Positions 1 to 10,689 are shown, numbered from the stretch's first letter. The stretch: DNA of 64,000 nt from Salipiger sp. H15 (GCF_040409955.1 NZ_CP123385.1:1037501-1101500); one strand, 5' to 3'. Notes: generated by a model from the sequence alone, not told the origin. Numbers and translations: made by a program.

Positions 1-1
1 T

Positions 2-187
2 ATCGCTGTTCTCGGTGTCTTTGGTGTCGCCGCCTGTGAGAACTCCGACCTGCAGCGCGGCGCCATCGGCGCAGGCAGCGGCTACCTCATCGACCGCGCC
101 GTCGGCGGCGACGGCATGGTCGGCGCAGCGGTCGGTGCAACCGCAGGTGTCGTCTGCGACGACGTCACGCCGCAGTACTGCCGCTGA
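2..187 (+). CDS. Small glycine-rich outer-membrane lipoprotein, 5' end missing
   Basis: The reading frame enters from the left edge and stops with TGA at 185-187, leaving 61 visible residues. The visible N-terminus is hydrophobic and ends in a lipobox (GVAAC), so the Cys at visible position 12 is the likely lipidated residue after signal peptidase II cleavage. The mature part is Gly/Ala-rich with GxxxG-type spacing (GAIGAGSG, GGDGMVGAAVGATAG), as in glycine-zipper lipoproteins, and ends in a short tail with two Cys. Only a few signal-peptide residues are probably missing. A strong terminator follows 55 bp downstream. Function is unknown; a small envelope lipoprotein is as far as the sequence goes. 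Confidence 0.75.
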   Translation: MAVLGVFGVAACENSDLQRGAIGAGSGYLIDRAVGGDGMVGAAVGATAGVVCDDVTPQYCR

Positions 188-241
188 TCTGACGACGCGC
201 CGCGGCGAAGTTCGCCGCGCGCACGTCCGCAAATTCTTCAA

Positions 242-275
242 GGCCACCGGAGCTTTCCGCTCCGGTGGCCTTTTT
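242..275 (+). terminator. Rho-independent terminator of the lipoprotein gene
   Basis: A perfect 12-bp stem (GGCCACCGGAGC at 242-253 and its complement at 259-270) with a 5-nt loop is followed directly by TTTTT (271-275). It separates the small lipoprotein gene from pccA. Confidence 0.9.
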
Positions 276-337
276 GCTGCCTCCGCCCCAGCCGCGGCCC
301 CGGCCGTAGGCCAAGAAACGCAACGAAAGGGACAGAC

Positions 338-2338
<2,001 letters not shown>

Positions 2339-2431
2339 TCCCATGACACGGGCGGGGCAGATGGCGGCGCGTGGGGCAGGGGCGGTTGCCCCCGGCCCGC
2401 GCGGTGCCGCGCGCCTCGCCCGGCGGGCGCC

Positions 2432-2902
2432 CTACCGGCGCTCGCGCAGCGCGTCGCGCCGGTCGCGGACCTCCTGCTGGCGCAGCGGCTGCTTGTCGAT
2501 CGAGCGGGAGATCTCGCGCACGTCCCAGGGGCTGGCCTTGCGGAGGATCACCGAGCCGTCCTTGGCGAGCTGCATCAGCATGAAGCCGCGCGGCCGCATG
2601 GCGCGCCGGATCGGGCTGCGCGCGGCCGGGTCGGTATCGGTCAGCACCACCACGTCGCGCTCGACCAGCGCGTCGATACGTTCCTGTATGAGCTGCATCT
2701 GCTGGATGTACCGAGGGTCATTTTCCGTGTCGGCGAAGATCAGCAGCGGGCGCTTGGTCCAGAGGAACTCGTCCAGCGTCGCCTCGCCGGCGGGACGGAT
2801 CGGGGGTTCGGAATCGCCAGGCGTCTCGGCGCCCTGCGCCGCGCCAAGCCCCGCGGTGAGCGCGAAAAAACCGATGAGGGCGAGGGATGTACGGCGGATC
2901 AT
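2432..2902 (-). CDS. DUF4174-family exported protein
   Basis: The 156-residue protein starts at MIRRTSLALIGFFALTAG, a typical Sec signal peptide with a likely cleavage after AQGAE. The body (LDEFLWTKRPLLIFADTENDPRYIQQMQLI, split here by a space-free core only in part) has the DUF4174 pattern: a thioredoxin-like strand, a short helix, then DVVVLTDTD and a C-terminal RPRGFMLMQLAKDGSVILRK. The longest frame extends 16 residues further upstream, but those residues are not signal-like. It sits on the opposite strand between pccA and scpA. The biochemical role of DUF4174 is unknown; the fold suggests a periplasmic thioredoxin-like protein, and I see no CxxC. Confidence 0.8.
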   Translation of the reverse strand: MIRRTSLALIGFFALTAGLGAAQGAETPGDSEPPIRPAGEATLDEFLWTKRPLLIFADTENDPRYIQQMQLIQERIDALVERDVVVLTDTDPAARSPIRRAMRPRGFMLMQLAKDGSVILRKASPWDVREISRSIDKQPLRQQEVRDRRDALRERR

Positions 2903-3102
2903 GCCCCCAGATATAGGCGCGCTTTGCGCGGCTGCACAGGCCTTGACCAAGGGTCAGGCGATTTTTTTGGACCGCGGCCTTTCACGGGCAGGCGCAGGGA
3001 TTTCGACCATCGCACGCCAGCGGCGTGACGGATGACGCATGACTGGGCCGCGCGTGCCGGGACCGCCCGGCGCCCGGCCCCCCAAGGAGAGAGGATGACA
3101 GG

Positions 3103-5238
3103 ATGACGGCGAAGAAGGACGCATGGCGCCAGCTCGCGGAGAAGGAACTGCACGGGCGGCCGCTGGACGATCTGACCTGGCACACGCTCGAGGGGATCGA
3201 GGTGAAGCCGCTCTACACCGCCGAGGACACGGCGGAGCTGCCGCACATGGGCAATCTGCCGGGCTTCGGCCCCTTTACCCGCGGCGTGAAGGCGACGATG
3301 TACGCGGGCCGTCCCTGGACCATCCGGCAATACGCGGGCTTCTCCACCGCCGAGGAGTCGAACGCCTTCTACCGCAAGGCGCTGGCGGCGGGGCAGCAGG
3401 GGGTCTCTGTGGCCTTCGACCTCGCCACTCACCGCGGCTATGACAGCGACCACCCGCGCGTGGTCGGTGACGTCGGCAAGGCGGGCGTCGCCATCGACAG
3501 CGTCGAGGACATGAAGATCCTCTTCGACGGCATCCCGCTCGACAAGATTTCCGTGTCGATGACGATGAACGGCGCGGTGATCCCGATCCTCGCCAGCTTC
3601 ATCGTCGTGGGCGAGGAGCAGGGCCATGACCGCGCCGTGCTCTCGGGGACCATCCAGAACGACATCCTCAAGGAGTTCATGGTCCGCAACACCTACATCT
3701 ACCCGCCCGAGCCCTCGATGCGGATCATCTCGGACATCATCGAGTACACCTCGAACGAGATGCCGAAGTTCAACTCGATCTCGATCTCCGGCTACCACAT
3801 GCAGGAGGCGGGGGCGAACCTCGTGCAGGAGCTGGCCTACACGCTGGCCGACGGGCGCGAATACGTGCGCGCCGCGATCAATGCCGGGATGGACGTCGAC
3901 AAGTTCGCCGGGCGGCTGTCGTTCTTCTTCGCCATCGGCATGAACTTCTTCATGGAGGCGGCGAAGCTGCGCGCCGCGCGCACGCTCTGGCACCGGATCA
4001 TGACCGAGTTCGGCGCGAAGTCCGAACGCTCGAAGATGCTGCGCACCCATTGCCAGACCTCGGGCGTCAGCCTGCAGGAGCAGGATCCCTACAACAACGT
4101 CATCCGCACCGCCTACGAGGCGATGTCGGCGGTTCTGGGCGGCACCCAGTCGTTGCACACCAACGCGCTTGACGAGGCGATCGCGCTGCCCACCGAGTTC
4201 TCGGCCCGGATCGCGCGCAACACCCAGCTCATCCTGCAGGAAGAGACCGGGGTGACCAACGTGGTCGATCCGCTGGCGGGCTCCTACTACGTCGAGAGCC
4301 TGACCAACGAGCTGATCGAGAAGGCCTGGGCGCTGATCGAGGAGGTCGAGGAGATGGGCGGCATGACCAAGGCCGTCGCCTCGGGCATGCCCAAGCTGCG
4401 CATCGAGGAGACCGCGGCGCGCCGTCAGGCGCAGATCGACCGGGGTGAAGAAGTGATCGTCGGGGTCAACAAGTACAGCAAGGACAAGGAAGACCCGATC
4501 GACATCCTCGACATCGACAATGCCAAGGTGCGCGAGAGCCAGGTGGCGCGGCTGGAACATGTTCGCGCGACCCGCGATCAGGCGGCCTGCGACGCGGCGC
4601 TGGCCGAGCTCGAGCGGCGCGCGAAGGAGGGCGGCAACCTGCTGGAAGCCGCGGTCGAAGCCGCCCGTGCGCGGGCCTCTGTCGGAGAAATCTCGATGGC
4701 CATGGAAAAGCAGTTCGGACGTCACCGCGCCGAGGTTAAGACCCTCGCCGGGGTCTACGGCGCCGCTTACGAGGGCGACGAGGGCTTTGCCCAGATCCAG
4801 CGCGACGTGGAAAGCTTCGCCGAGGCCGAAGGCCGCCGCCCGCGCATGCTGGTGGTGAAGATGGGTCAGGACGGGCATGACCGCGGTGCCAAGGTGATCG
4901 CCACCGCCTTTGCCGACATCGGTTTCGACGTCGACGTCGGCCCGCTCTTCCAGACCCCGGAAGAGGCGGCGCAGGACGCGATCGACAACGACGTGCACAT
5001 CGTCGGCATTTCCTCGCAGGCCGCCGGGCACAAGACGCTCGCGCCGCAGCTGGTGCAGGCGCTGAAGGAGCAGGGCGCCGAGGACATCATCGTGATCTGC
5101 GGCGGGGTGATCCCGCAGCAGGACTACGACTTCCTCTACAAGGCCGGGGTGAAGGCGATCTTCGGCCCGGGGACCAACATCCCCTCGGCGGCCAAGCAAA
5201 TCCTCGGGCTCATCGGCACGCCGCGCGCCGCGGAGTGA
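3103..5238 (+). CDS. scpA: Methylmalonyl-CoA mutase, adenosylcobalamin-dependent
   Basis: This 711-residue enzyme isomerises (R)-methylmalonyl-CoA to succinyl-CoA. The N-terminal (beta/alpha)8 substrate domain begins after about residue 30 with [20 protein letters not shown] and [20 protein letters not shown], and includes the diagnostic [17 protein letters not shown]. The C-terminal cobalamin-binding domain carries the base-off motif DGHDRG, with His592 as the cobalt ligand, plus [13 protein letters not shown] and VICGGVIP. The single-chain, full-length form implies a homodimer. The start at 3103 follows AAGGAGAGAGG; an in-frame-looking ATG 9 bp earlier lies within that purine-rich stretch and is less likely. 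With pccA it feeds propionyl-CoA carbon into the TCA cycle. A GTP-dependent MeaB chaperone is not in the window. Confidence 0.97.
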   Translation: MTAKKDAWRQLAEKELHGRPLDDLTWHTLEGIEVKPLYTAEDTAELPHMGNLPGFGPFTRGVKATMYAGRPWTIRQYAGFSTAEESNAFYRKALAAGQQGVSVAFDLATHRGYDSDHPRVVGDVGKAGVAIDSVEDMKILFDGIPLDKISVSMTMNGAVIPILASFIVVGEEQGHDRAVLSGTIQNDILKEFMVRNTYIYPPEPSMRIISDIIEYTSNEMPKFNSISISGYHMQEAGANLVQELAYTLADGREYVRAAINAGMDVDKFAGRLSFFFAIGMNFFMEAAKLRAARTLWHRIMTEFGAKSERSKMLRTHCQTSGVSLQEQDPYNNVIRTAYEAMSAVLGGTQSLHTNALDEAIALPTEFSARIARNTQLILQEETGVTNVVDPLAGSYYVESLTNELIEKAWALIEEVEEMGGMTKAVASGMPKLRIEETAARRQAQIDRGEEVIVGVNKYSKDKEDPIDILDIDNAKVRESQVARLEHVRATRDQAACDAALAELERRAKEGGNLLEAAVEAARARASVGEISMAMEKQFGRHRAEVKTLAGVYGAAYEGDEGFAQIQRDVESFAEAEGRRPRMLVVKMGQDGHDRGAKVIATAFADIGFDVDVGPLFQTPEEAAQDAIDNDVHIVGISSQAAGHKTLAPQLVQALKEQGAEDIIVICGGVIPQQDYDFLYKAGVKAIFGPGTNIPSAAKQILGLIGTPRAAE

Positions 5239-5249
5239 GCCGCCGCGCC

Positions 5250-5275
5250 GCCGCCCCGGACCGAGCCGGGGCGGC
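5250..5275. terminator. Strong hairpin between converging scpA and small lipoprotein
   Basis: A perfect 10-bp GC stem (GCCGCCCCGG at 5250-5259, complement at 5266-5275, 6-nt loop) starts 12 bp after the scpA stop and ends 10 bp from the converging stop of the lipoprotein. There is no U-tract on either side, so efficient intrinsic termination is not certain. Confidence 0.45.
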
Positions 5276-5284
5276 AGGCCGCGT

Positions 5285-5368
5285 TCAGATGAACGGCACG
5301 AAGGGCACGCCGCAGGCGGCGAGGCCAAGCGTTGCGGCGAGCATCAGGAGGAGCGTGCGGGTCTTCAT
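5285..5368 (-). CDS. Very small lipoprotein (27 aa)
   Basis: A minus-strand ATG at 5368 encodes MKTRTLLLMLAATLGLAAC followed by GVPFVPFI and a TGA stop. It is a complete signal peptide with lipobox (LAAC, Cys19), leaving a mature lipopeptide of only nine residues. The positive N-terminus, hydrophobic core and exact lipobox argue for a real gene despite the size, in the manner of entericidin-like micro-lipoproteins. There is a purine-rich GACAGACAGAAT before the ATG but no strong Shine-Dalgarno. Its role is unknown. Confidence 0.6.
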   Translation of the reverse strand: MKTRTLLLMLAATLGLAACGVPFVPFI

Positions 5369-5502
5369 TCTGTCTGTCCTTGCCTCGGGGCCCGGTCGTT
5401 TCTGCCGGGCCTGCGGGCGGCACCCTAGCCGCGGTCGCCCGGATTGGCCACCGCCCGCGCCGCTAGGTCATGTCGGCTCAAGGGCCACCGCTCATTTCGC
5501 CA

Positions 5503-5530
5503 TTGCGCCGCCCAATGCCGCGGCTATCGT
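5503..5530 (+). promoter_or_regulatory. Candidate promoter for the VOC-GNAT pair
   Basis: TTGCGC (5503-5508) and TATCGT (5525-5530) are 16 bp apart, 26 bp before the VOC start, and a GGAGGA ribosome-binding site follows. The match to the -35/-10 consensus is moderate. Confidence 0.35.
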
Positions 5531-5556
5531 GATCCGGCTGCACCGACACCGGAGGA

Positions 5557-6174
5557 ATGATGCTCGAGCTTGATCACGTGGCCGTTCTTGGCGAGACGCT
5601 GGCCGAGGCGGTGACCCATGCCGAGAGCGCGCTCGGGCAGCCGCTGTCGCCGGGCGGGGCGCATCCCGATTTCGGCACGCACAACTTCCTGATCGGGCTG
5701 GAAGACGAGATCTACCTCGAGGCCATCGCCGTCGATCCCTCGGCCCCCGCGCCGGGCCGCGCGCGCTGGTTCGGGCTCGACGGATTCTCCGGCCCCGCGC
5801 GGCTCGACAAGTGGATCTGCCGGGTGCCGGACATCGACGCCGCGCTGCGGCAGTTCCCCATGGCGGGCGAGGCGGTGCCGGTCACCCGCGGCTCGCTCAG
5901 CTGGAAAATCTCGGTGCCGCGCGACGGGTTGCTGCCCTTCGACGGCATGTTTCCGGCGCTGATCGAATGGATCAGCCCGGTGCCGCCGGGCGTGTCGCTG
6001 GCCGGGGCGGGCACCCGGCTCGAGCGGCTCACCGTGGCGCATCCGCAGGCGGACGAGTTGCGGGCGCTGATCGGCCCGTCGCTGGCAACACCGCTGGTCG
6101 AGTTCGCGGTCGAGCCGAAGCCCGCGCTGCGCGCCACCTTCGCGACACCCTCGGGCCAGCGGATCCTGCAATGA
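5557..6174 (+). CDS. VOC/glyoxalase-like domain protein
   Basis: The 205-residue protein begins MMLELDHVAVLGETLAEA, the opening beta-strand and metal-ligand His of a vicinal-oxygen-chelate fold. HPDFGTHNFLIGLEDEIYLEAIAVDP is typical of the single-chain glyoxalase-like (PF13468) group, in which a bound metal may be missing. The start at 5557 has GGAGGA six bases upstream; the next codon is also ATG. Its stop overlaps the GNAT start (ATGA), so the two are translationally coupled. The substrate is unknown; members of this group are mostly uncharacterised. Confidence 0.8.
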   Translation: MMLELDHVAVLGETLAEAVTHAESALGQPLSPGGAHPDFGTHNFLIGLEDEIYLEAIAVDPSAPAPGRARWFGLDGFSGPARLDKWICRVPDIDAALRQFPMAGEAVPVTRGSLSWKISVPRDGLLPFDGMFPALIEWISPVPPGVSLAGAGTRLERLTVAHPQADELRALIGPSLATPLVEFAVEPKPALRATFATPSGQRILQ

Positions 6175-6650
6175 TCATCCGCCCCGCGCGGGCCGAGGAT
6201 GCCGCCGCCGTGGCGGCGATCTGGAACCCGATCATCGACGACAGCGCCGCGACCTTCACTACCCTGCGCAAGACGCCGGAGGGGCTGCAGGCCGATTTCG
6301 CCGCGCGCGGCCCGGCCTTCCTCGTCGCCGAGGAAGAAGGGTTGCTGCTCGGCTTTGCCACCTTCTTCCAGTTCCGCGGCGGGCCGGGCTACGCCCGCAC
6401 CATGGAGCACACGGTCATCCTCGGCCCGGCCGCGCGCGGGCGCGGCGTCGGGCGGGCGCTGATGGCCGCGCTGATGGACGAGGCGCGGGCGCAGGGCGCG
6501 CACAGCCTCTTTGCCGGGGTCTCGGGCGAGAATCCGGCGGGCGTTGACTTCCACGCGGCGCTCGGCTTCACCGAGATCGCACGGCTGCCCGAGGTCGGCC
6601 TCAAGTTCGGGCGCTGGATGGATCTGGTGCTCATGCAGAAGTTCCTCTGA
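6171..6650 (+). CDS. GNAT-family N-acetyltransferase, phosphinothricin acetyltransferase-like
   Basis: This 159-residue protein starts MIIRPARAEDAAAVAAIWN and has the acetyl-CoA pyrophosphate loop GPAARGRGVGRALM (motif A, Q/RxxGxG/A) in the middle. The end, HAALGFTEIARLPEVGLKFGRWMDL followed by VLMQKFL, is the usual C-terminus of the Pat/YncA branch, which acetylates small amines or modified amino acids. The ATGA overlap with the VOC gene indicates one operon. Substrate specificity cannot be read from the sequence; the name is a family assignment. Confidence 0.88.
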   Translation: MIIRPARAEDAAAVAAIWNPIIDDSAATFTTLRKTPEGLQADFAARGPAFLVAEEEGLLLGFATFFQFRGGPGYARTMEHTVILGPAARGRGVGRALMAALMDEARAQGAHSLFAGVSGENPAGVDFHAALGFTEIARLPEVGLKFGRWMDLVLMQKFL

Positions 6651-6680
6651 CAGAATTTTTCGTGACTTCTCATTGTCGCA

Positions 6681-6709
6681 CTGACAGTTGCCGCGTTGCC
6701 GCGTAGACT
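6681..6709 (+). promoter_or_regulatory. Promoter placing the start site at the ATG
   Basis: CTGACA (6681-6686) and TAGACT (6704-6709) are 17 bp apart, a five-of-six and four-of-six match. The expected transcription start falls on or within a base or two of the ATG at 6716, and there is no Shine-Dalgarno, so the mRNA may be leaderless. Confidence 0.6.
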
Positions 6710-6715
6710 GGCGCA

Positions 6716-7399
6716 ATGTCGATCTGGTCCCGCATCACCGAAGCACTTGCCGCCCTTGCCAAGGGCGAGGGGCTCACGACTGTCTTCGAGCGGCTGCGCC
6801 AGCCGCCCGAGCGCAGCGTCGCCTTCACCATCGCCGTCATCGCCCTCTCGGCGAAGATGGCCAAGGCCGACGGGCAGGTCACCCGCAACGAGGTCGCCGC
6901 CTTCCGCGAGATCTTCACCATCGCCGCCGAGGACGAACCGGCGGCGGCGCGGGTCTTCAACCTCGCCCGGCAGGACGTCGCGGGGTTCGAGGAATACGCG
7001 CGCCGCATCCGCCGCATGTTCGACGGCAACGCGCAGCAGCTCTCGGACCTGATGGAGGGGCTCTTCTACATCGCCATGGCCGACGGCAACTACCACTCGG
7101 CCGAGAACGCCTTCCTCGAGCGGGTGGCCGAGATCTTCGAGATGCCCGACACCGCCTTCCGCGCCCTGCGCGCGCGCTTCGTGCCGGACTGCGCCCCCGA
7201 TCCCTTCACCGTGCTCGGCGTCAGCCCGGACATGCCGATGGACGAGATCCGCAGGCGCTGGCGGCAGCTCGTGCGCGAGAGCCACCCAGACGTGATGTGC
7301 GCCCGCGGCCTGCCGGAAGAGGCGATCAAGCTCTCGGAAAGGCGGCTGATCGCGATCAACCAGGCCTGGGAGGAGATCTCGGCCCGCGAACGGGTCTGA
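6716..7399 (+). CDS. TerB-like and J-domain protein (DjlA-like)
   Basis: The 227-residue protein has a helical TerB-type domain (about residues 35-150, with KMAKADGQVTRNEV and YIAMADGNYHSAEN, both acidic metal-site-like repeats). It ends in a J-domain containing the signature HPD (SHPDVM, near residue 190). This is the TerB-plus-DnaJ layout of DjlA, a DnaK co-chaperone, but the N-terminal membrane anchor of DjlA is not obvious here, so the protein is probably cytosolic. It stands just after its own promoter, and the next gene begins 4 bp after its stop, so they are probably co-transcribed. The client process is unknown. Confidence 0.85.
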   Translation: MSIWSRITEALAALAKGEGLTTVFERLRQPPERSVAFTIAVIALSAKMAKADGQVTRNEVAAFREIFTIAAEDEPAAARVFNLARQDVAGFEEYARRIRRMFDGNAQQLSDLMEGLFYIAMADGNYHSAENAFLERVAEIFEMPDTAFRALRARFVPDCAPDPFTVLGVSPDMPMDEIRRRWRQLVRESHPDVMCARGLPEEAIKLSERRLIAINQAWEEISARERV

Positions 7400-7403
7400 G
7401 CCG

Positions 7404-8405
7404 GTGCGCCTCGCCACCTACAATGTCGAGTGGTTCGATGACCTGTTCAACAAGCAGGACGAGCTGGTGATCGACGACCACTGGTCCGGGCGGCGCGACA
7501 TCACGAGGGCCGAGCAGGCCGAGGCGCTGGGGGTGGTCTTCACCGCCATGGACGCCGACGCGGTGATGATCATCGAGGCCCCCGACACCGGCACCCGCCG
7601 CGACACGCACCGCGCGCTCGAGAACTTCGCCCATGCGTTCGACCTGCGCACGCGCAAGGTGCTGATCGGGTTCGCCAACGAGACCCAGCAGGAAATCGCG
7701 CTGCTCTACGACCCGGACAAGATAAAGGTGCGCCACGTTCCCGGCGAGAGCCCCGACGCGCCGCGCTTCGACACCGAGTTCCGCATCGACCTCGATTTCG
7801 ACGCCACCGAGGACCGCGTCTCGTTCTCGAAGCCGCCGCTCGAGGTCGAGCTGACCACCTCCAGCGGCCGGGTGCTGCACCTGATCGGCGCCCATCTGAA
7901 GTCCAAGGCGCCGCACGGGGCCAAGACCCATGACCAGGTGATGCGCGCCTCGATCTGCAACCGCCGCAAGCAGCTGGTCGAGGCGATCTGGCTGCGCCGC
8001 CGCGTCGATGCCCTGCTCGCCGAAGGCGAGAGCGTCATCGTGCTCGGCGATCTCAACGACGGCCCGGGGCTGGACGAGTACGAGCACCTCTTCGGGCACA
8101 GCTCGGTCGAGATCCTTCTCGGCGAGGGCGACACGGCGCTTTACGATCCGCACGCGGCGCAGGCGCTGCGCGGGCGGCTCACGCCGCAGCCCAGCACCGC
8201 GCGCTTCTACATCGAGCCCGAGAAGCGCTACCTGCAGGCGCTGCTCGACTACGTCATGGTGTCGCGCGACCTGCGCGATCTGGCGCGGGAGTGGCGCATC
8301 TGGCACCCGTTCGACGATGCGCAATGCTGGCGCGCGCCCGAGCTCTGCAAGGCGCTGCTGACCGCCTCGGACCACTTTCCCGTCACGCTGGATCTTGCCG
8401 TCTGA
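7404..8405 (+). CDS. Endonuclease/exonuclease/phosphatase-family protein
   Basis: The 333-residue protein starts with GTG at 7404, only 4 bp after the TerB/J-domain stop. The EEP fold is shown by RLATYNVEWF at the N-terminus (Asn metal ligand), VMIIEAPDT (the usual catalytic Glu region), LIGAHLKSKAP, VIVLGDLNDGPG (the DxN catalytic pair) and ASDHFPVTLDL (the Asp-His at the C-terminus). All catalytic motifs are present, so it should be an active Mg-dependent phosphodiesterase or nuclease. There is no signal peptide. The substrate (DNA, RNA, phospholipid or inositol phosphate) is open. Confidence 0.87.
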   Translation: MRLATYNVEWFDDLFNKQDELVIDDHWSGRRDITRAEQAEALGVVFTAMDADAVMIIEAPDTGTRRDTHRALENFAHAFDLRTRKVLIGFANETQQEIALLYDPDKIKVRHVPGESPDAPRFDTEFRIDLDFDATEDRVSFSKPPLEVELTTSSGRVLHLIGAHLKSKAPHGAKTHDQVMRASICNRRKQLVEAIWLRRRVDALLAEGESVIVLGDLNDGPGLDEYEHLFGHSSVEILLGEGDTALYDPHAAQALRGRLTPQPSTARFYIEPEKRYLQALLDYVMVSRDLRDLAREWRIWHPFDDAQCWRAPELCKALLTASDHFPVTLDLAV

Positions 8406-8424
8406 CCGGGGGCCCCGGGATTTT

Positions 8425-8454
8425 CTGTCGCGACTCGGGCAAGCCGCCTATAGT
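8425..8454 (+). promoter_or_regulatory. Promoter placing the start site at the ATG
   Basis: CTGTCG (8425-8430) and a good -10 TATAGT (8449-8454) are 18 bp apart. The -10 ends six bases before the ATG at 8461 and no ribosome-binding site is present, so this too looks leaderless. Confidence 0.5.
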
Positions 8455-8460
8455 GCCGCC

Positions 8461-8913
8461 ATGATCCGGATTTATCCTTTCGCCCTCGCGGCATGCCTCG
8501 TCGCGGCGCCCCTCGCGCCGCTCGTTCCGTCTGCCCTTGCCCAGGAGGCCGGGACCGGGGCGGAGACCCCCGAAGGCACCCCCGAGGAGACGCCCCACAC
8601 CGGGCCCAGCCTGATGGAGCGCGGCGCGGACATGTTCCTGCGCGGGCTGCGCGACGAGCTCGATCCGACGCTGCAGGACCTCAAGGGGCTGGCCGAACGC
8701 ATGGGCCCGGCGCTGCAGAGCTTCGTCGACGAGATGGGCCCCGCCATGGCGCAGCTCTCCGAGCAGATCGAGGACTGGAAGCTCTACGAGGCGCCCGAGA
8801 TGCTGCCCAACGGCGACATCCTGATCCGCCGCAAGGAAAAGCTCGACCCCGAGGCCCCCGATTCCGGCGAGACCCAGCCCGAGACCGGGCCGGGCGGCGA
8901 GATCGAGCTCTGA
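8461..8913 (+). CDS. Small exported protein of unknown function
   Basis: This 150-residue protein starts MIRIYPFALAACLVAAPLAP and has a signal peptide likely cut after ALAQE. A low-complexity Glu/Thr/Pro linker (residues 25-45) comes next, then a helical, amphipathic segment (ERGADMFLRGLRDELDPTLQ and LKGLAERMGPALQSFVDEMG) and EAPEMLPNGDILIRRK before an acidic tail. The pattern recurs in roseobacters, where some homologues carry the name AAA+ ATPase. No Walker motif exists here, so that name would be wrong. It is probably periplasmic; function is not known. The stop is six bases from the converging ppx stop. Confidence 0.7.
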   Translation: MIRIYPFALAACLVAAPLAPLVPSALAQEAGTGAETPEGTPEETPHTGPSLMERGADMFLRGLRDELDPTLQDLKGLAERMGPALQSFVDEMGPAMAQLSEQIEDWKLYEAPEMLPNGDILIRRKEKLDPEAPDSGETQPETGPGGEIEL

Positions 8914-8919
8914 TCCGGC

Positions 8920-10509
8920 TCAGATGAGCGACCTGGGCTCCGCGCCGTCGATGTCGAGCAGCAGCTCCCTGGCCGAGAGCGCCTTGGCCAGCGACATGAG
9001 CCGCGCCTCGGCCACCTCGCCGTAGAGCGGCGCGGCCTCCTCGGTCATGTGGAGGCGCAGTCGGCGTTCCTCGGGATCCCAGTCGAACTGTGCGCCGTCC
9101 TCCTGGCTCACGTCCGACATCCACAGCATCGAGCCGAAGCGCATCGCCTTGCCGAGAATCTCGGCCTCCTGCGTGCGCTCCTTGTCGAGCAGCGTGTAGA
9201 AATCCTCGAACCGCGTGCCCTCGCGCTTGTTGCGGTAGCGGTGCAGCAGGGCAAGGCCGAGGAACACCCGCTCGGGGTGGTCGAGCCCGCCGAGGTTGGC
9301 CCGGGTGGCGTTGTCGAAGCAGGTCTCGGCCCGGTAGTCGGGGTGGGCGCGCCAGCTCACGTCATGCAGCAGGCAGGCCGCCTTGACGATGCGCAGCGTC
9401 GCCTCGGTCGCGCCGGGGAAGAGCGGCAGCACGAAGCGGAAGAGCTTCTTGCCGAAGCCCGGCAGGCGCGCGTCCTTGGCCTCGGCAAAGCGGCAGGCCT
9501 CGATCAGCGGGTCGCGGTCGCGCAGCATCTGCGGCATCTGCTCGTAGAGCAGCCCCTCACGGATGCCGTAGCTCGAGATGGCGATGCCGGTGGGCTGGAA
9601 CACCCGCAGCAGCTCGGCCAGCACCTCGGAGGCATAGGGCACGAGGCTCATCCGCGCCGAGGAGATGCCGCAGGCGCCGCGCAGCGCGTCGAGGTCGGCC
9701 TCCTCGATGAACTTCAGCGTCTCGAGCGCCGACTCGACGGTCATCCGGTATTCGTGCAGCACGTGCAGCGGGTAGCCGAGCCGCTCCATGTCGATGCGCG
9801 CGATGGCGCGCCACGAGCCGCCCACGAGGAACAGCGGCGAGGGCTCGGTGCCCATGCGCTCGGCCAGCCCCTCAATGGCCTTGGCGACGTATTTCTCGCG
9901 CGCCTTCTTGCCGCCCTCCATGTCCTTGAACTTCAGCGGGCCCAGTTCCGAGGTGGCGCGCTTGCCGATCTGGCCGCCCCGAATCTCGGCAAGCTCCATC
10001 GACGAGCCGCCGATGTCGCTGACCAGCCCGTTCGCGCCCGGCCAGCCGAGCAGCACGCCCTGCGCCGAGAGCCGCGCCTCCTCGTCGCCGTCGATCACCC
10101 AGATCTTGAGGCCCGTGGCCTGCTCGATCTCGGCGCGGAAGGCGGGGCCGTCCTCGGCCTCGCGCATGGCGGCGGTGGCGACGGCGGTGAGCGGCGGTAG
10201 GTCCATGCCGCGGGCGAGGGTCTGGAAGCGCTTCAGCGCCGCCAGCGCGCGGATCTTGCCCTCGGGGTTGAGCCGCCCGGTCTCGGACATGCCGGCGCCG
10301 AGCCCGCACATGATCTTCTCGTTGTAGAAATAGGCCGGGCTGCGCGCCGCGCCGTCGAAGACGACGAGGCGCACGGAGTTGGAGCCGATGTCCACCACGC
10401 CGACCTTCGACAGGCGCCGCGCGCGGGGATCCTCGAAGAGCGGCCGTCCGAAAAGTCCGGCATCGCCCTGGCTGGAGTCGCCGTTACCGTCCATCTGCTC
10501 CTCCGGCAT
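8920..10509 (-). CDS. ppx: Exopolyphosphatase / Ppx-GppA family
   Basis: The enzyme removes terminal phosphates from polyphosphate (or acts on pppGpp). The actin-like ASKHA core shows phosphate-1 VGVVDIGSNSVRLVVFDG, then TAVATAAMREAEDG, VIDGDEEARLSAQG and the phosphate-2 loop VSDIGGSSMELAEI. A C-terminal HD-like half contains AACLLHDVSWRAHPDYRAE. The start is chosen at 10509 (MPEEQMDG), with GAGGAGAGG upstream. The ATG at 10494 has its own GGAGGAG and is nearly as good, and the frame extends to 10551. The gene lies downstream of ppk on the same strand, so polyphosphate synthesis and breakdown are encoded together. It is 529 residues, at the long end for Ppx. Confidence 0.92.
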   Translation of the reverse strand: MPEEQMDGNGDSSQGDAGLFGRPLFEDPRARRLSKVGVVDIGSNSVRLVVFDGAARSPAYFYNEKIMCGLGAGMSETGRLNPEGKIRALAALKRFQTLARGMDLPPLTAVATAAMREAEDGPAFRAEIEQATGLKIWVIDGDEEARLSAQGVLLGWPGANGLVSDIGGSSMELAEIRGGQIGKRATSELGPLKFKDMEGGKKAREKYVAKAIEGLAERMGTEPSPLFLVGGSWRAIARIDMERLGYPLHVLHEYRMTVESALETLKFIEEADLDALRGACGISSARMSLVPYASEVLAELLRVFQPTGIAISSYGIREGLLYEQMPQMLRDRDPLIEACRFAEAKDARLPGFGKKLFRFVLPLFPGATEATLRIVKAACLLHDVSWRAHPDYRAETCFDNATRANLGGLDHPERVFLGLALLHRYRNKREGTRFEDFYTLLDKERTQEAEILGKAMRFGSMLWMSDVSQEDGAQFDWDPEERRLRLHMTEEAAPLYGEVAEARLMSLAKALSARELLLDIDGAEPRSLI

Positions 10510-10603
10510 TGGTCTCGCCCTCTCCTCTAGCATGGGCAGCCCTGCGGGCAAAAGGGGTTAGGGCGGTATTGGGGGCTCCGCCCCCGCGGCACATGCGTGC
10601 CGC

Positions 10604-10678
10604 TCCCCCGGCGTATTTGGAAAGAGAAGAAGGGCGGGGCGCGCGTTTCTTCATCTTTCTTCAAATACTCCCGCCGGA
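10604..10678. repeat. Imperfect inverted repeat, roseobacter intergenic repeat type
   Basis: Between ppk and ppx, CCCCCGGCGTATTTGG (near 10605-10620) faces a near complement, CAAATACTCCCGCCGGAGG (10661-10679). AGAGAAGAAG and TTCTTCATCTTTCTT lie inside, so it can fold into a long hairpin. Elements with this GGAGTATTTG/AGAAGAAG wording are familiar in roseobacter intergenic regions. It may stabilise or attenuate the ppk-ppx transcript. A related arm occurs before queG. Confidence 0.65.
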
Positions 10679-10689
10679 GGCGCGCCGGA

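Noticed and set aside
2899..5328. 809-codon minus-strand frame opposite scpA
   Set aside because: Antisense shadow of methylmalonyl-CoA mutase.
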